Shown here piece by piece: positions 32,910-41,971 of a stretch of DNA of 64,000 nt. Under the pieces are notes generated by a model. It saw only the letters and a program-made list of their open reading frames with translations. It made no database searches and was not told where the DNA came from. This DNA is from Paenibacillus sp. FSL R7-0345. Lineage in GTDB: Bacteria; Bacillota; Bacilli; Paenibacillales; Paenibacillaceae. The stretch spans positions 4,198,501-4,262,500 of the forward strand of contig NZ_CP152002.1 of the NCBI RefSeq assembly GCF_038595055.1, in the 5' to 3' direction. How positions within the stretch are numbered: position 1 is the stretch's first letter; each line of letters begins with the position of its first letter. Position numbers and translations under genes: made by a program.

Positions 32910-34716
32910 GTACAAGCTCCCCCTTTCTCCATTCCGCCATAGCGGTGAATTCCTCCAGACTGCTGCAGATCTGCGGCAGCTTCAGCAGCCGGCTCATTTC
33001 CATCAGCTGGGTCTCGGCCAGCCCGGCGCGCCGCAGCAGCTGCCCGTCCGAGAAGATAGCCTCCTTATCACCGTCGGCTATAATCCGCCCTTCGCTCATC
33101 ACGATGATTCGGCTGGCCCACTCGGCCACCAGAGCCATGTCATGCGTAGCAATGACAACCGTCTCGACCTGGCCGCGTAGCGCCTCAAGCACCCGGGTCA
33201 TCTCCTGCTTCGTCGAAATATCGAGATTGGCGGTCGGTTCGTCAAGCAGCATGACTGCCGGACGGACGGCAGCGCCAATCGCCAGCGACACCCGGCGCTG
33301 CTGACCGCCGCTAAGCAGCCGGGCATCGCGCTCGGCCAGCTCCTGCAGGCGGAAGGCCTGCAGCATCTCTTCCACTCTATCGTCCATATCCACGAGCTTT
33401 CTCGCTTTCAGGTAATAAGCGATCTCTCCGCGCACCGAATCGTCGATGAACATATCCTCGGGATTCTGGAATACATAGGACACGATCCCGGACAGCCGCT
33501 CCGGCGGCAGTCCGTTCACCGTAATATCCTTAACCTGCACAGTCCCGCCCGTCGGTGCAGTGATTCCGGCAATCAGCTTCATCAGCGAGGATTTACCTGC
33601 CCCGTTATTGCCGATCAGCGCGACACGCTCCCCGGCATACAGCTCCAGATTGATGCCCCCGAGTACCGGCTGCAGCGTCTTATGGATCGTCCGGTAAGAG
33701 AGCTTAATCTGCTCCATCCGGACGATTGGCTCTGCCGCATAGGAGCCGATTCCAGCTGCAGCAGTACCCGTATGCGGTGTGGCGCCCTGCGGAACTGCGG
33801 GATCAGCTGCGGCTGAAGCTGCAGCCAGCGTCCGGGCATTAGAAGCACCGGCAGAATCGGCGGCACTCACAGGGTCAGCCCGCCGCCCAAACCATGCCCG
33901 CCCCTCCTCGCAGCTGAGCGGGTAGTCCCCCGCTGCCTGCCGGTCCGGCCGGAGCAGCCAGGCCGCCCGGGTGACATCGGGCGGATAGATCCCTAAGGGC
34001 TGCAGCTCCTCCACCGAGGTGAGGGCTTCACGGACCGGCTTTTGCCAGCGCAGCCGCCCGCCGTCCATCAGCACTACCGAGCGGCAGTACTCCGCGATGA
34101 ACTCTGCGTGATGCTCAATCACCACAATCGTCTTGCCGTGCTGCTCGTTCAGCCGGCGCAAAATATCATAGATCTGCCGGGCATGCTGCGGATCAAGCTG
34201 CGCTACCGGCTCATCGATAACCAGGATGTCCGGGTCCATGGCGAGCGCTCCGGCCAGGGCGAGCAGATGCTTTTGCCCGCCGCTGAGCTGCCAGATGAAT
34301 TCACGGCTCAGGCCGCTGAGGCCGGTAAGCTCCAACGCACGCCAGCCCCGCTCCCGGTAATCGGCCAGCCCGTAATTCAGCGGCGTAAAGCACACATCAT
34401 CCAGTACCGTCGGCCGGACCAGCTGATTCTCAAAATCCTGATACACATAGCCGATATGCCGGGACAGCTCGCTGACCCGCTTGCCCTCCGCAGACTCTCC
34501 CAGCAGCTTAAGCTCACCTTCGAAGTCTCCGGTGTAATAATGCGGGATCAGACCATTAAAGCATTTGCATAGCGTCGATTTACCCGACCCGTTGCTGCCG
34601 ATGACAGCAACAAAATCCCCCTGCTGCAGGGTAAACGAAACCTCATGCAGCACCGGCTGCTCCGCACCGGGGTAGGTAAAGGAGACATTACTCAGTTCCA
34701 GCAGCGGCTTATCCAT
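32893..34716 (-). CDS. Fused EcfA-EcfA' ATPase of an ECF transporter
   Basis: 607-aa cytoplasmic ATPase with two complete ABC domains in one chain. Domain 1: Walker A GSNGSGKST (40-48), signature LSGGQ (144-148), Walker B ILVIDEP (164-170). Domain 2: Walker A GNNGAGKSS (370-378), signature LSGGQQRRVSLA, Walker B VMLLDEPTAN. They are joined by an Ala-rich, low-complexity linker (about 283-330). Many ECF systems encode the two ATPases separately; fused forms such as YkoD exist. It overlaps the S-component gene by 8 bp. Confidence 0.93.
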   Translation of the reverse strand: MDKPLLELSNVSFTYPGAEQPVLHEVSFTLQQGDFVAVIGSNGSGKSTLCKCFNGLIPHYYTGDFEGELKLLGESAEGKRVSELSRHIGYVYQDFENQLVRPTVLDDVCFTPLNYGLADYRERGWRALELTGLSGLSREFIWQLSGGQKHLLALAGALAMDPDILVIDEPVAQLDPQHARQIYDILRRLNEQHGKTIVVIEHHAEFIAEYCRSVVLMDGGRLRWQKPVREALTSVEELQPLGIYPPDVTRAAWLLRPDRQAAGDYPLSCEEGRAWFGRRADPVSAADSAGASNARTLAAASAAADPAVPQGATPHTGTAAAGIGSYAAEPIVRMEQIKLSYRTIHKTLQPVLGGINLELYAGERVALIGNNGAGKSSLMKLIAGITAPTGGTVQVKDITVNGLPPERLSGIVSYVFQNPEDMFIDDSVRGEIAYYLKARKLVDMDDRVEEMLQAFRLQELAERDARLLSGGQQRRVSLAIGAAVRPAVMLLDEPTANLDISTKQEMTRVLEALRGQVETVVIATHDMALVAEWASRIIVMSEGRIIADGDKEAIFSDGQLLRRAGLAETQLMEMSRLLKLPQICSSLEEFTAMAEWRKGELVHGGSR

Positions 34717-35592
34717 CCAGCTGCCCCGCTTCCTGCCGCCTGCGCGAAGCCTTCCGCAGGATCACCGCAATTACAGCTGCCGCAACCACAGCGGCTGCAA
34801 GCATGCTGATCCAGATCAGCAGCCCTTCATGCGATTCTGCACCCGGCAGCTCGAACTCGCCGATGCTCCAGCCGGACTCCGACAGCAGCTCTGCGCCCAT
34901 CGCAATCAAAGCCAGCAGGATGGCGCCGCCCAGCAGCTTCGGGGACAGCCACGATTTCCCGCCTGAAGCATATTGCATGTTCCGTTCGCGCGGCTTCATG
35001 CCGAGGAGCGGTTCGATTTTACCGTACAAGCGGGGTACCAGATACATCGTCGGCAGCAGGGCGAACAGAATACCCGAAAACAGCACATCATTCAGAAATC
35101 CGACACCTTCGATGATGACGATACTTTCAGCCAGCCCCTGCACCGCTTCAAGCTCCTCCACGCCGACCCACACCTTGGCAATGTCGATAACCGAGCTGCA
35201 GAACTGGTGAATCGCCACCCCGCTGATCGCCGCGATGCCGACCTGTCTGCGGTTTTGGGATCGGACACCATCCGGCCGGCAATATACATGGCGAGCGAGA
35301 ACGTAATGAATTTTTCCAGCTCACCCAGCCCGCCGAACTGCCCCAGCATCAGCTCACCAAAAATCACTTCACCTACAGCCGCCCCCACCGCCGCATACAG
35401 CGGATGAAACAGCATGCACAGCGTCAGCGGAATAAAGGCAAAATACTCCACCGACAGCTCGACCGGCCCCAGCTGCAGACTCGGAATCAGCTCCGTGAAC
35501 ATGTTGGACAAACCGTAGAGCGACATGGACAGCACGAAGATCATCATTTTTTGCGACTGGGTCAGGGTGTAGCGCTTTTTTAACGTACTCAT
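34709..35592 (-). pseudogene. ECF transporter S component, frameshifted
   Basis: Two frames together make one membrane protein. The first, from ATG at 35592, reads five helices (MMIFVLSMSLYGLSNMFTEL, EYFAFIPLTLCMLF, VGAAVGEVIFGE, FITFSLAMYIAGRMVSDP) and then turns into Arg/Ser-rich nonsense. The second frame picks up as RRQVGIAAISGVAIHQFCSS and carries the rest (FSGILFALLPTMYLVPRLYG and a final helix). The switch is at the A-run of CCCAAAACCGC (35250-35260); one extra A would restore a single frame of about 294 codons. So it is a one-base deletion, natural or a sequencing error. Substrate unknown. Confidence 0.75.
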
Positions 35593-35699
35593 TTCATAAT
35601 GGCCCCCTTCAAGAATTTATCTTAAGTATAGAAAGAGCGTGTCAGCACAGCTTTTATCGTTTGTTAAGAGGGTGTAATCTTTTTTCCATGATTTTTAAC

Positions 35700-35719
35700 G
35701 TTGTAAAAATATTTACAAC
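35700..35719. promoter_or_regulatory. Palindromic operator between ECF operon and rpiR-type gene
   Basis: GTTGTAAAAATATTTACAAC is a perfect 20-bp inverted repeat with 8-bp arms in the divergent intergenic region, 54 bp before the regulator start. Likely binding site of the RpiR-family protein controlling itself and the ECF genes. Confidence 0.65.
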
Positions 35720-35772
35720 ACACTGGCAGGCTATAGTGGAGAAGCATCATGATTCCAGGAGGTCAACTGCCT

Positions 35773-36606
35773 ATGTATAAGGACTGGAACCGCCGTCCCT
35801 TTTCCCCGAACCAGCGGGTGATTGCCGATTTTATTCAAAAAAATGAGCTCCGCGTCCTCTACATGACCGAGCAGGAAATGGCCGATGAGCTGGGCATCAG
35901 CATTGCCTCGGTCTCCCGTTTCTGGAAAGCAGCCGGCTACCGCCATGCCAAGGATTTTAAGAACAGCCTGCGCTTCCGCTTCGAATCTACCCCGTCCGAA
36001 AAAATGCGTGATGCTATGCAGCGTACCGGCGGCAGCTCCCTCCCGCAAATGCTGCTGGATGTAGCCTCGCATCATCTGCAGGAGACAAACCGCTACCTGA
36101 ATGAAGCTCATCTGGAGCGCGCGGTAGCCGCCCTGTCTGCTGCCCGGCATATTTACATTTACAGTCCCGGTCCCTGTGCCGGTCTCGCCGAGCTGATGAC
36201 TTACCGGATGTCCCGCTACGGGCTTAACCTGAAACAGATGGCGCCGAGCGGCCACGAGCTGATGGATTCCCTGATGCATGCCGGTAAAAAAGATGTCGTG
36301 CTGCTCTTCGGCTTCGTCCAGCTGCTGCCTGAGACGGATGTCATTCTCGACTATGCTCGGGAGGCGGGCTATTTTGTCATCCTGATTACCGACAGGCTCG
36401 TCTATCCCCGTTCCCAGGATGCTGACATCGTGCTGTATGCCGGGCGCGGCGAGGTGTGGGAATTCCATTCGATGGTCGGCCCCACCTACATTATCGAGAA
36501 TCTGATTCTCGGCGTCGGCCTGCGCAACAAGGACAGCAGCCTGAAGAAGCTCGACAAGCTCCAGCAGCTGAGAGCCAGATATGGCAGCAGACTGCCGCGG
36601 AGCTGA
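35773..36606 (+). CDS. MurR/RpiR family transcriptional regulator
   Basis: 277-aa regulator: N-terminal RpiR helix-turn-helix (MTEQEMADELGISIASVSRFWKAAGY) and a C-terminal SIS domain (about 120-260; HIYIYSPGPCAGLAELMTYR) that usually binds a sugar phosphate. The ATG has AGGAGGTC upstream, eight codons inside the longest frame. It diverges from the ECF operon with a 20-bp palindrome between them, so it probably controls it. The ligand is unknown; a SIS domain is unusual for a vitamin importer, so the substrate may be related to a phosphorylated sugar or nucleoside. Confidence 0.9.
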   Translation: MYKDWNRRPFSPNQRVIADFIQKNELRVLYMTEQEMADELGISIASVSRFWKAAGYRHAKDFKNSLRFRFESTPSEKMRDAMQRTGGSSLPQMLLDVASHHLQETNRYLNEAHLERAVAALSAARHIYIYSPGPCAGLAELMTYRMSRYGLNLKQMAPSGHELMDSLMHAGKKDVVLLFGFVQLLPETDVILDYAREAGYFVILITDRLVYPRSQDADIVLYAGRGEVWEFHSMVGPTYIIENLILGVGLRNKDSSLKKLDKLQQLRARYGSRLPRS

Positions 36607-36614
36607 CGGTAATA

Positions 36615-36667
36615 GCAAAAAGACGCCTGACGCAGGACTTGTCTGTCCTGGTGCAGGCGTCTTTTTA
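36615..36667 (+). terminator. Terminator of the RpiR-type gene
   Basis: AAAAAGACGCCTG-AC-GCAGGAC paired with GTCCTG-GT-GCAGGCGTCTTTTT. Confidence 0.92.
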
Positions 36668-36680
36668 AGGATCTCATTAA

Positions 36681-36868
36681 TCTAGTTGGATTTTCGTCAC
36701 TTAAATTCAGTACTTTTCGATATTTACATCATTTAGTTGGAAAAACGACATCTATATGGGGCTATTTACCGCTCTAAAGGCCATTCCGGCGAAATTAAGT
36801 GGCGTTTTTCCAATTAGTTTCTTTAAAGCAGAACATATCAGAGAATTAGATGGCGAATTTCCACTTAG
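36681..36868. repeat. Four-unit inverted repeat element, family A, copy 2
   Basis: Direct units at 36682 (CTAGTTGGATTTTCGTCACT) and 36732 (TTTAGTTGGAAAAACGACAT), inverted units at 36794 (ATTAAGTGGCGTTTTTCCAA) and 36844 (AATTAGATGGCGAATTTCCA). Steps 50, 62 and 50 nt, the same as in copy 1 at 16876-17067, and the inner spacer (TACCG ... TTCCGGCG) is also conserved between the two. It lies between converging genes, right after a terminator. Confidence 0.85.
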
Positions 36869-36929
36869 TATGAGTTCAGATAATCAAAGTGCTTCAACTG
36901 TAATCACAGTACGCTTCATTTATACCGCA

Positions 36930-37376
36930 TCACTCCGCCGTAACAATACTAGGCAGTGTCTCTATCCCCACATTTCCCGCCACAGCCCGCGAGATCATAC
37001 ACGACTCTTCAGCCTTATGCGCCAGCCGCTCCGCCTTCGTCAGCTCAGCAGCTGTTGCATCCGCTTTGAGCACAATCCGCGGCTTATGCACAATCCGTTC
37101 GTATGTAAACACATTATTCGTAACATCCACGGTCGCCTCTGACTCCAATGTCAGGCTCTCCGGGGTAATGCCGGAACGCTCCAGCATCGCTGCCAGCGTA
37201 ATCAGATAACAGGTAGCCGCTGCCCCCAGCAGCATTTCATCAGGATTCGTACCTGTTCCCGGACCGCCCATCTCCTGTGGAATCGATATAACTGTTTTCA
37301 GCCCGCCGGCATCAATATGCCCCTCACTGTTACGCCCGCCGTTCCATACCGCTTTTAGATGAAAAGGATGTTTCAT
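36930..37376 (-). CDS. OsmC/Ohr family peroxiredoxin-like protein
   Basis: 148-aa small protein of the OsmC superfamily, thiol-dependent reductases of organic hydroperoxides. The two catalytic cysteines are C56 (GAAATCYLITLAAM) and C126 (AEESCMISRAVAG), with the FTY and PDEMLLG segments expected. The SACP-type (YhfA/OsmC) subgroup is more likely than Ohr from the ISIPQEMGGPGTGTNPDE region. Single gene. Confidence 0.9.
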   Translation of the reverse strand: MKHPFHLKAVWNGGRNSEGHIDAGGLKTVISIPQEMGGPGTGTNPDEMLLGAAATCYLITLAAMLERSGITPESLTLESEATVDVTNNVFTYERIVHKPRIVLKADATAAELTKAERLAHKAEESCMISRAVAGNVGIETLPSIVTAE

Positions 37377-37597
37377 ACCCTAGCCTCATTCCTCTCTTTA
37401 TCATTACTGAATCCCCGCTGTACCGAACGTAGATTCAATAGCATTCTTATAGTTTGTCCATTCAAAATAAAAAGGGCCGATCTTTATTGGTAAAATTTTA
37501 ATGGCAGAATAATGAAGCAAATGCTACGCCGTATTATACCATAGCCAAACAGCATCTCAATATTTTAGACTTTCTTCGCTTTTTCATTCTCCATATA

Positions 37598-37645
37598 TTT
37601 ACATCTTTTGTTACATATGCTATATTCTCTATGAAAGCGCCATCA
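37598..37645 (+). promoter_or_regulatory. Promoter and cre-like site of the mannanase gene
   Basis: TTTACA (37598-37603) and TATATT (37621-37626) with 17-bp spacing form a sigma-A promoter. TGAAAGCGCCATCA (37632-37645), one mismatch from the CcpA consensus, lies on the expected start of transcription, so carbon catabolite repression is likely. The rest of the gap 37377-37597 shows nothing. Confidence 0.6.
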
Positions 37646-37701
37646 TGAATCAGTAGACTATAAGTTATTCATCCTATTTCATTATGGAAAGGAAGATGAC
37701 G

Positions 37702-40290
37702 ATGAAAGATTTAGTCAAAAAAGCAGGCGCAATGATGCTCGTAGTTACTCTGCTGCTTGGAATGGTGAGGATTGCCCCCGCTCACGCAGAAGCCCCGCTG
37801 TACACGATTGAAAGCGAGAATGCCCAGCTCAGCTCCGACCTCCAGGTGGTTACGCAGATTTACGGAACACCCAAGCCCGGTTACTCTGGAAGCGGCTTTG
37901 TGTGGATGCAGAGCTCCGGCACACTAACCTTCTCAGTGACTGTCCCGGAAACCGGAATGTATTCAATTAGCACACGGTATATGCAGGAGCTTAGCGCTGA
38001 CGGCAGACAGCAGTCTTTGACGGTTAACGGCATTGCCAAAGGTACGTACATGCTGCCCTACACAACTACCTGGAAGGATTTCGACTTCGGCTTCCAAAAG
38101 CTGAACCAGGGCGTCAACACCATCCAGATCAAGGCCGGCTGGGGATTCGCGTATTTTGATACCTTTACGGTCGATTATGCTGATCTCGATCCTCTGAATG
38201 TGCAGCCGGTCCTCTCCGATCCCCAGGCTACCCCGGAAACACAGCTGCTGATGAACTATTTAACAGAGGTTTACGGTAATCATATTATCTCCGGCCAGCA
38301 GGAGATTTACGGCGGCGGGAATGACGGCAATGCCGAGCTTGAGTTTGACTGGATTCACAATCTGACCGGCAAATATCCGGCGATCCGCGGCTTTGATTTT
38401 ATGAACTATAATCCGCTGTATGGCTGGGAGGATGGAACAACGAGCCGGATGATTGACTGGGTCAATAACCGCGGAGGGATCGCAACAGCCTCCTGGCATA
38501 TCAACGTGCCCCGTGACTTTACAACCTATCAGGCCGGCGAATTCGTAGACTGGAAAAAAGCCACCTACAAGCCGACAGAGACCAATTTTAATACTGCCAA
38601 TGCAGTCGTTCCCGGCACCAAAGAATATCAGTATGTGATGGCGGCTATCGATGATCTGGCGGAGCAGCTGCTGATTTTGCAGGATAACAATGTTCCAGTT
38701 CTATTCCGTCCTTACCATGAAGCAGAGGGCAACGGCGGGCTGAACGGGGAAGGCGCCTGGTTCTGGTGGGCATCGGCCGGGGCTGAGGTGTACAAGCAGC
38801 TATGGGATCAGATCTATACCAAGCTCACAGAAACGTACGGTCTGCACAACCTGATCTGGACCTACAACAGCTATGTATACAGCACTTCTCCGGCATGGTA
38901 CCCGGGCAATGACCAGGTCGATCTGGTCGGCTACGATAAATACAATACGATTTACAACCGCTATGACGGATTGTCCGGTGTGCCTAATGAGGATGCGATT
39001 ACTTCGATTTTTTATCAGCTGGTGGACTTAACCGGCGGTACCAAGATGGTAGCGATGACAGAAAACGACACCATCCCGAGCGTAAAGAACCTGACCGAGG
39101 AAAAATCCGGCTGGCTCTACTTCCTGCCTTGGTACGGTGAGCATCTCATGAGCAACGCTTTTAATTATCCCGCAACCCTGACGACGCTCTACCAGAGCAA
39201 TTATGTCATTACCCTGGATGAGCTGCCTGACCTGAGTGTGAATAACCCCATTCCAAATGCATCTATCACACCGGCAAACGTCGAGTTTGACAAGTACGCG
39301 TCTAATCAGAGCGACAAAGCTATAACCGTAAATCCTAACGGCAATACGCTAACCGCTCTCCGGGCAGGCACTGCCGTTTTGACTGCAAATCAGGATTACA
39401 CCCTGAACGGAAATACGCTGACTCTGAAAAAAGCGTACCTGGCCCAGCTGCCGGTCGGCGAGCATTCCATTGTGCTGGACTTCAATCAGGGACAAGACCC
39501 TGTCCTGAAGGTGAAAATCATTGATACAACACCGGGCCCGGGCCCGGACGCTACAATTTCGCCTGTAACTGCAGCCTTTGACAAAGCGGCAGCCCTGCAG
39601 CAGGACATCTCCGTAGCCCTTACCTTGAACGGGCATCAGCTGACAAGTGTGAATAAAGGAACCGCTGCGCTTGTCTCCGGCCAGGATTACACAGCAACAA
39701 GCACTTCTGTTGTTCTGAAAAAATCGTATCTTGCTGCTCTGCCGGTCGGCCAGCATGTGATCACCTTTCATTTTAACGCGGGGAATAATGCCGTTCTTAC
39801 CGTGAATGTGACGGACAGCAGTGTTACCGTACCGTCAGGAAACCTGACGGTCCAGGCCTTCAATGGCAACACCAGTGCCTCCAGCAACGGCATTTCGCCA
39901 AAATTCAAAGTGATCAACAACGGGACTTCCGCGATCCAGCTTAGTGACGTCAAGCTCCGGTATTACTATACCATTGACGGAGACAAAGCTCAGAGCTTCT
40001 GGAGCGACTGGGCCAGTGTCGGAAGCGCGAATGTTACCGCTAATTTTGTAAAGCTGGCTACCCCGGTTGCCGGAGCGGATTATGCGCTGGAGATCGGCTT
40101 TACGAGTGCAGCGGGAACCCTTAATCCCGGCCAGAGCGCAGAAATCCAGACCCGCTTCTCCAAAAATGACTGGTCCAACTACAATCAGGCTGACGATTAC
40201 TCCTTCAAGGCCTCCGCTACCCAGTTCGCCAACCATGATAAAGTCACCGGTTATGTGAGCGGCCAGCTGGTGTGGGGAATTGAGCCTTAA
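37702..40290 (+). CDS. Secreted modular beta-mannanase (CBM - GH26 - X2 - X2 - CBM3)
   Basis: 862-aa extracellular endo-beta-1,4-mannanase. Signal peptide with cleavage after AHA (residue 29). Residues 33-162: beta-sandwich carbohydrate-binding module of the CBM35/CBM6 kind. Residues about 175-500: GH26 TIM barrel with acid/base E340 (LFRPYHEAEG) and nucleophile E454 (VAMTENDTIP). Two X2 Ig-like modules follow from about 519 (NASITPANVEFDKYASNQSD) and 616 (DATISPVTAAFDKAAALQQD), then a CBM3 cellulose-binding module (713-862, ending VSGQLVWGIEP). This would act on plant mannan while held on cellulose. The ATG with AAGGAAG six bases upstream was chosen over one six codons earlier. Confidence 0.94.
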   Translation: MKDLVKKAGAMMLVVTLLLGMVRIAPAHAEAPLYTIESENAQLSSDLQVVTQIYGTPKPGYSGSGFVWMQSSGTLTFSVTVPETGMYSISTRYMQELSADGRQQSLTVNGIAKGTYMLPYTTTWKDFDFGFQKLNQGVNTIQIKAGWGFAYFDTFTVDYADLDPLNVQPVLSDPQATPETQLLMNYLTEVYGNHIISGQQEIYGGGNDGNAELEFDWIHNLTGKYPAIRGFDFMNYNPLYGWEDGTTSRMIDWVNNRGGIATASWHINVPRDFTTYQAGEFVDWKKATYKPTETNFNTANAVVPGTKEYQYVMAAIDDLAEQLLILQDNNVPVLFRPYHEAEGNGGLNGEGAWFWWASAGAEVYKQLWDQIYTKLTETYGLHNLIWTYNSYVYSTSPAWYPGNDQVDLVGYDKYNTIYNRYDGLSGVPNEDAITSIFYQLVDLTGGTKMVAMTENDTIPSVKNLTEEKSGWLYFLPWYGEHLMSNAFNYPATLTTLYQSNYVITLDELPDLSVNNPIPNASITPANVEFDKYASNQSDKAITVNPNGNTLTALRAGTAVLTANQDYTLNGNTLTLKKAYLAQLPVGEHSIVLDFNQGQDPVLKVKIIDTTPGPGPDATISPVTAAFDKAAALQQDISVALTLNGHQLTSVNKGTAALVSGQDYTATSTSVVLKKSYLAALPVGQHVITFHFNAGNNAVLTVNVTDSSVTVPSGNLTVQAFNGNTSASSNGISPKFKVINNGTSAIQLSDVKLRYYYTIDGDKAQSFWSDWASVGSANVTANFVKLATPVAGADYALEIGFTSAAGTLNPGQSAEIQTRFSKNDWSNYNQADDYSFKASATQFANHDKVTGYVSGQLVWGIEP

Positions 40291-40299
40291 GCAGGCAAG

Positions 40300-40342
40300 A
40301 AAAAAGAGTGGGTCAGGGGTAGTCCTGGTCCACTCTTTTTTT
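40300..40342 (+). terminator. Terminator of the mannanase gene
   Basis: AAAAAAGAGTGGGTCAGG paired with CCTGGTCCACTCTTTTTTT. Confidence 0.93.
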
Positions 40343-40558
40343 CACCGCTGACATTATTTGTTCAACATAAATAAAGGGTTAAACTGGCAGACGCTTCTTT
40401 AAGCTTACAGGCAGGACCGTTACAAATATTAGGTCATAACGAAATTTAATAATTGAGCAGATAAAAATCTCCAGTTATTATTAAATCAAGGAATTATCTA
40501 CATACAAGCAAGTCGATGGTCCGCTCTCACTAAGTACTTTAAGGAGGAATAGGAACAT

Positions 40559-41371
40559 ATGAAGTTCGACCTTCGAGAATTAGCGCTGTTTGCAGAACAG
40601 GCTGTAACAAAAGCGGGTAACCGTATTTCCGAATTGCGCAGCCGGGAAAAACTTGAAGTGAATTACAAGGATGCCGGTGAACTGGTCACATCAGCTGACT
40701 TGCTGTCGGAAAGAATCATTCAAGAAGCCATAATGGAGACATTTCAAGGTCATCGGATTCTTTCGGAGGAAGATGGAGTACATAACTGGGATAAATTTAA
40801 GTTCGACGGGCCAGTTTGGGTGATCGATCCCTTAGATGGAACCGTTAATTTTTCCCGGAATCTACCCCATTATGGAGTTTCTCTGGCTTTTGCCCTTGAT
40901 GGCGTAGTGCTGGCAGGAGCCGTATATGCGCCGGTTTTGAACTGTACCTATATTGGGATTAAAGGGGAAGGAGCCTTTTGCAATGGCGAGCGTTTACGAA
41001 TTCGTAATTGTACTTCACTATCAGATGCTGTCATTGGCACAGGTTTTCCGCATGATTCAGCAAAAGTGCAGCCAGCAATTGAAAGAGTGAATCGGCTCCG
41101 GAGAAACTGTCGTGACATTAGGCGTTTTGCTGCACCAACAGTAGACATTTGTTATGTGGCGTCCGGAAAATTAGATGCGCATACGGAAAGTCTTTCACCA
41201 TGGGATGTAGCCGCTGCAGGCTTAATTGCACGTGAGGCGGGTGCAATGAGCTGCCATGTACAAGCAGTGCCTGATGGCATTCCTACTGATCTCTATGGGG
41301 AAGAGGTCGTATTCACGACACCCGGAATCTCTGAGGATCTCTTGACATTATTGCGGATGGACTCTGAATAA
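40559..41371 (+). CDS. Inositol monophosphatase family phosphatase
   Basis: 270-aa Mg-dependent phosphatase of the IMPase/FBPase/CysQ superfamily. Metal and catalytic motifs: LSEEDG (E70, E71), WVIDPLDGTVNF (D90, D93, T95) and LSPWDVAAAGLIAREAG near the C terminus. Substrate could be myo-inositol phosphate, NADP or a sugar phosphate. GGAGGAATAGGAACAT precedes the ATG. The gene is less GC-rich than its neighbours, and is the first of three unrelated genes flanked by copies of a 17-nt palindrome. Confidence 0.92.
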   Translation: MKFDLRELALFAEQAVTKAGNRISELRSREKLEVNYKDAGELVTSADLLSERIIQEAIMETFQGHRILSEEDGVHNWDKFKFDGPVWVIDPLDGTVNFSRNLPHYGVSLAFALDGVVLAGAVYAPVLNCTYIGIKGEGAFCNGERLRIRNCTSLSDAVIGTGFPHDSAKVQPAIERVNRLRRNCRDIRRFAAPTVDICYVASGKLDAHTESLSPWDVAAAGLIAREAGAMSCHVQAVPDGIPTDLYGEEVVFTTPGISEDLLTLLRMDSE

Positions 41372-41527
41372 AACTGCCAAGATTTTGACTAACGGGAAAC
41401 GATAACCCAATGAAATCATGGAAGCAACCGATCACGTCGATCGCTTGCTTTTGTTCAACTAACGGGTAGGATACTGAAAAAATATACCGAAATTACTATT
41501 ATTGAAAACTATTTTGGAGGGATAGCA

Positions 41528-41857
41528 TTGACTGAGGATTTTTATTGCGATGAGGTATTGAGTGGTCGTACTGATGTACAGAAAGTCTTTGAGACTGATA
41601 ACGTTCTTGCATATTATCATACACGCCCTTTTTACCCTGTTCACATTGTTACGATTCCGAAGAAGCACATCTCATCGCTTTTAACGCTGGAACAAGGTGA
41701 CAACGAACTTCTAATTGAGTTGATGGACGTTATTAAAAAAGTGGCGTCGCAAGTGCAGTCTGAGTATGGGGCTTGTAGGGTATTGACTAATTTGGGTCAG
41801 TACCAAGACTCTAAACATCTTCATTTTCATATAATCTTCGGTGAACCATTGCGCTAA
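41528..41857 (+). CDS. HIT family nucleotide-binding hydrolase
   Basis: 109-aa histidine triad protein, starting at TTG with TTGGAGGGATAGCA upstream. The triad is HLHFHIIFG close to the C terminus, and YPVHIVTIPKKHISSLL is the second family mark. HIT proteins hydrolyse nucleoside phosphoramidates or dinucleoside polyphosphates. The base composition is low in GC and repeat copies flank the gene on both sides. Confidence 0.9.
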   Translation: MTEDFYCDEVLSGRTDVQKVFETDNVLAYYHTRPFYPVHIVTIPKKHISSLLTLEQGDNELLIELMDVIKKVASQVQSEYGACRVLTNLGQYQDSKHLHFHIIFGEPLR

Positions 41858-41971
41858 TCGTATTCGTCCTGCTCTCTAAACTTCCGGGAAACATTAGCTA
41901 AACAATCCCAAAGCTATCCGGAATTTACGTGTTAATTACTCTTGAGCTCAGAGGCTGGTTAGCGACCGGCG

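Noticed and set aside
35240..35270. Programmed ribosomal frameshift in the S-component gene
   Set aside because: The site CCCAAAACC does not give re-pairing for a -1 slip and no stimulatory stem was seen; a one-base deletion is simpler.
36756..37142. Plus-strand 128-codon frame
   Set aside because: It starts inside the family A repeat element and runs through the opposite strand of the OsmC gene.
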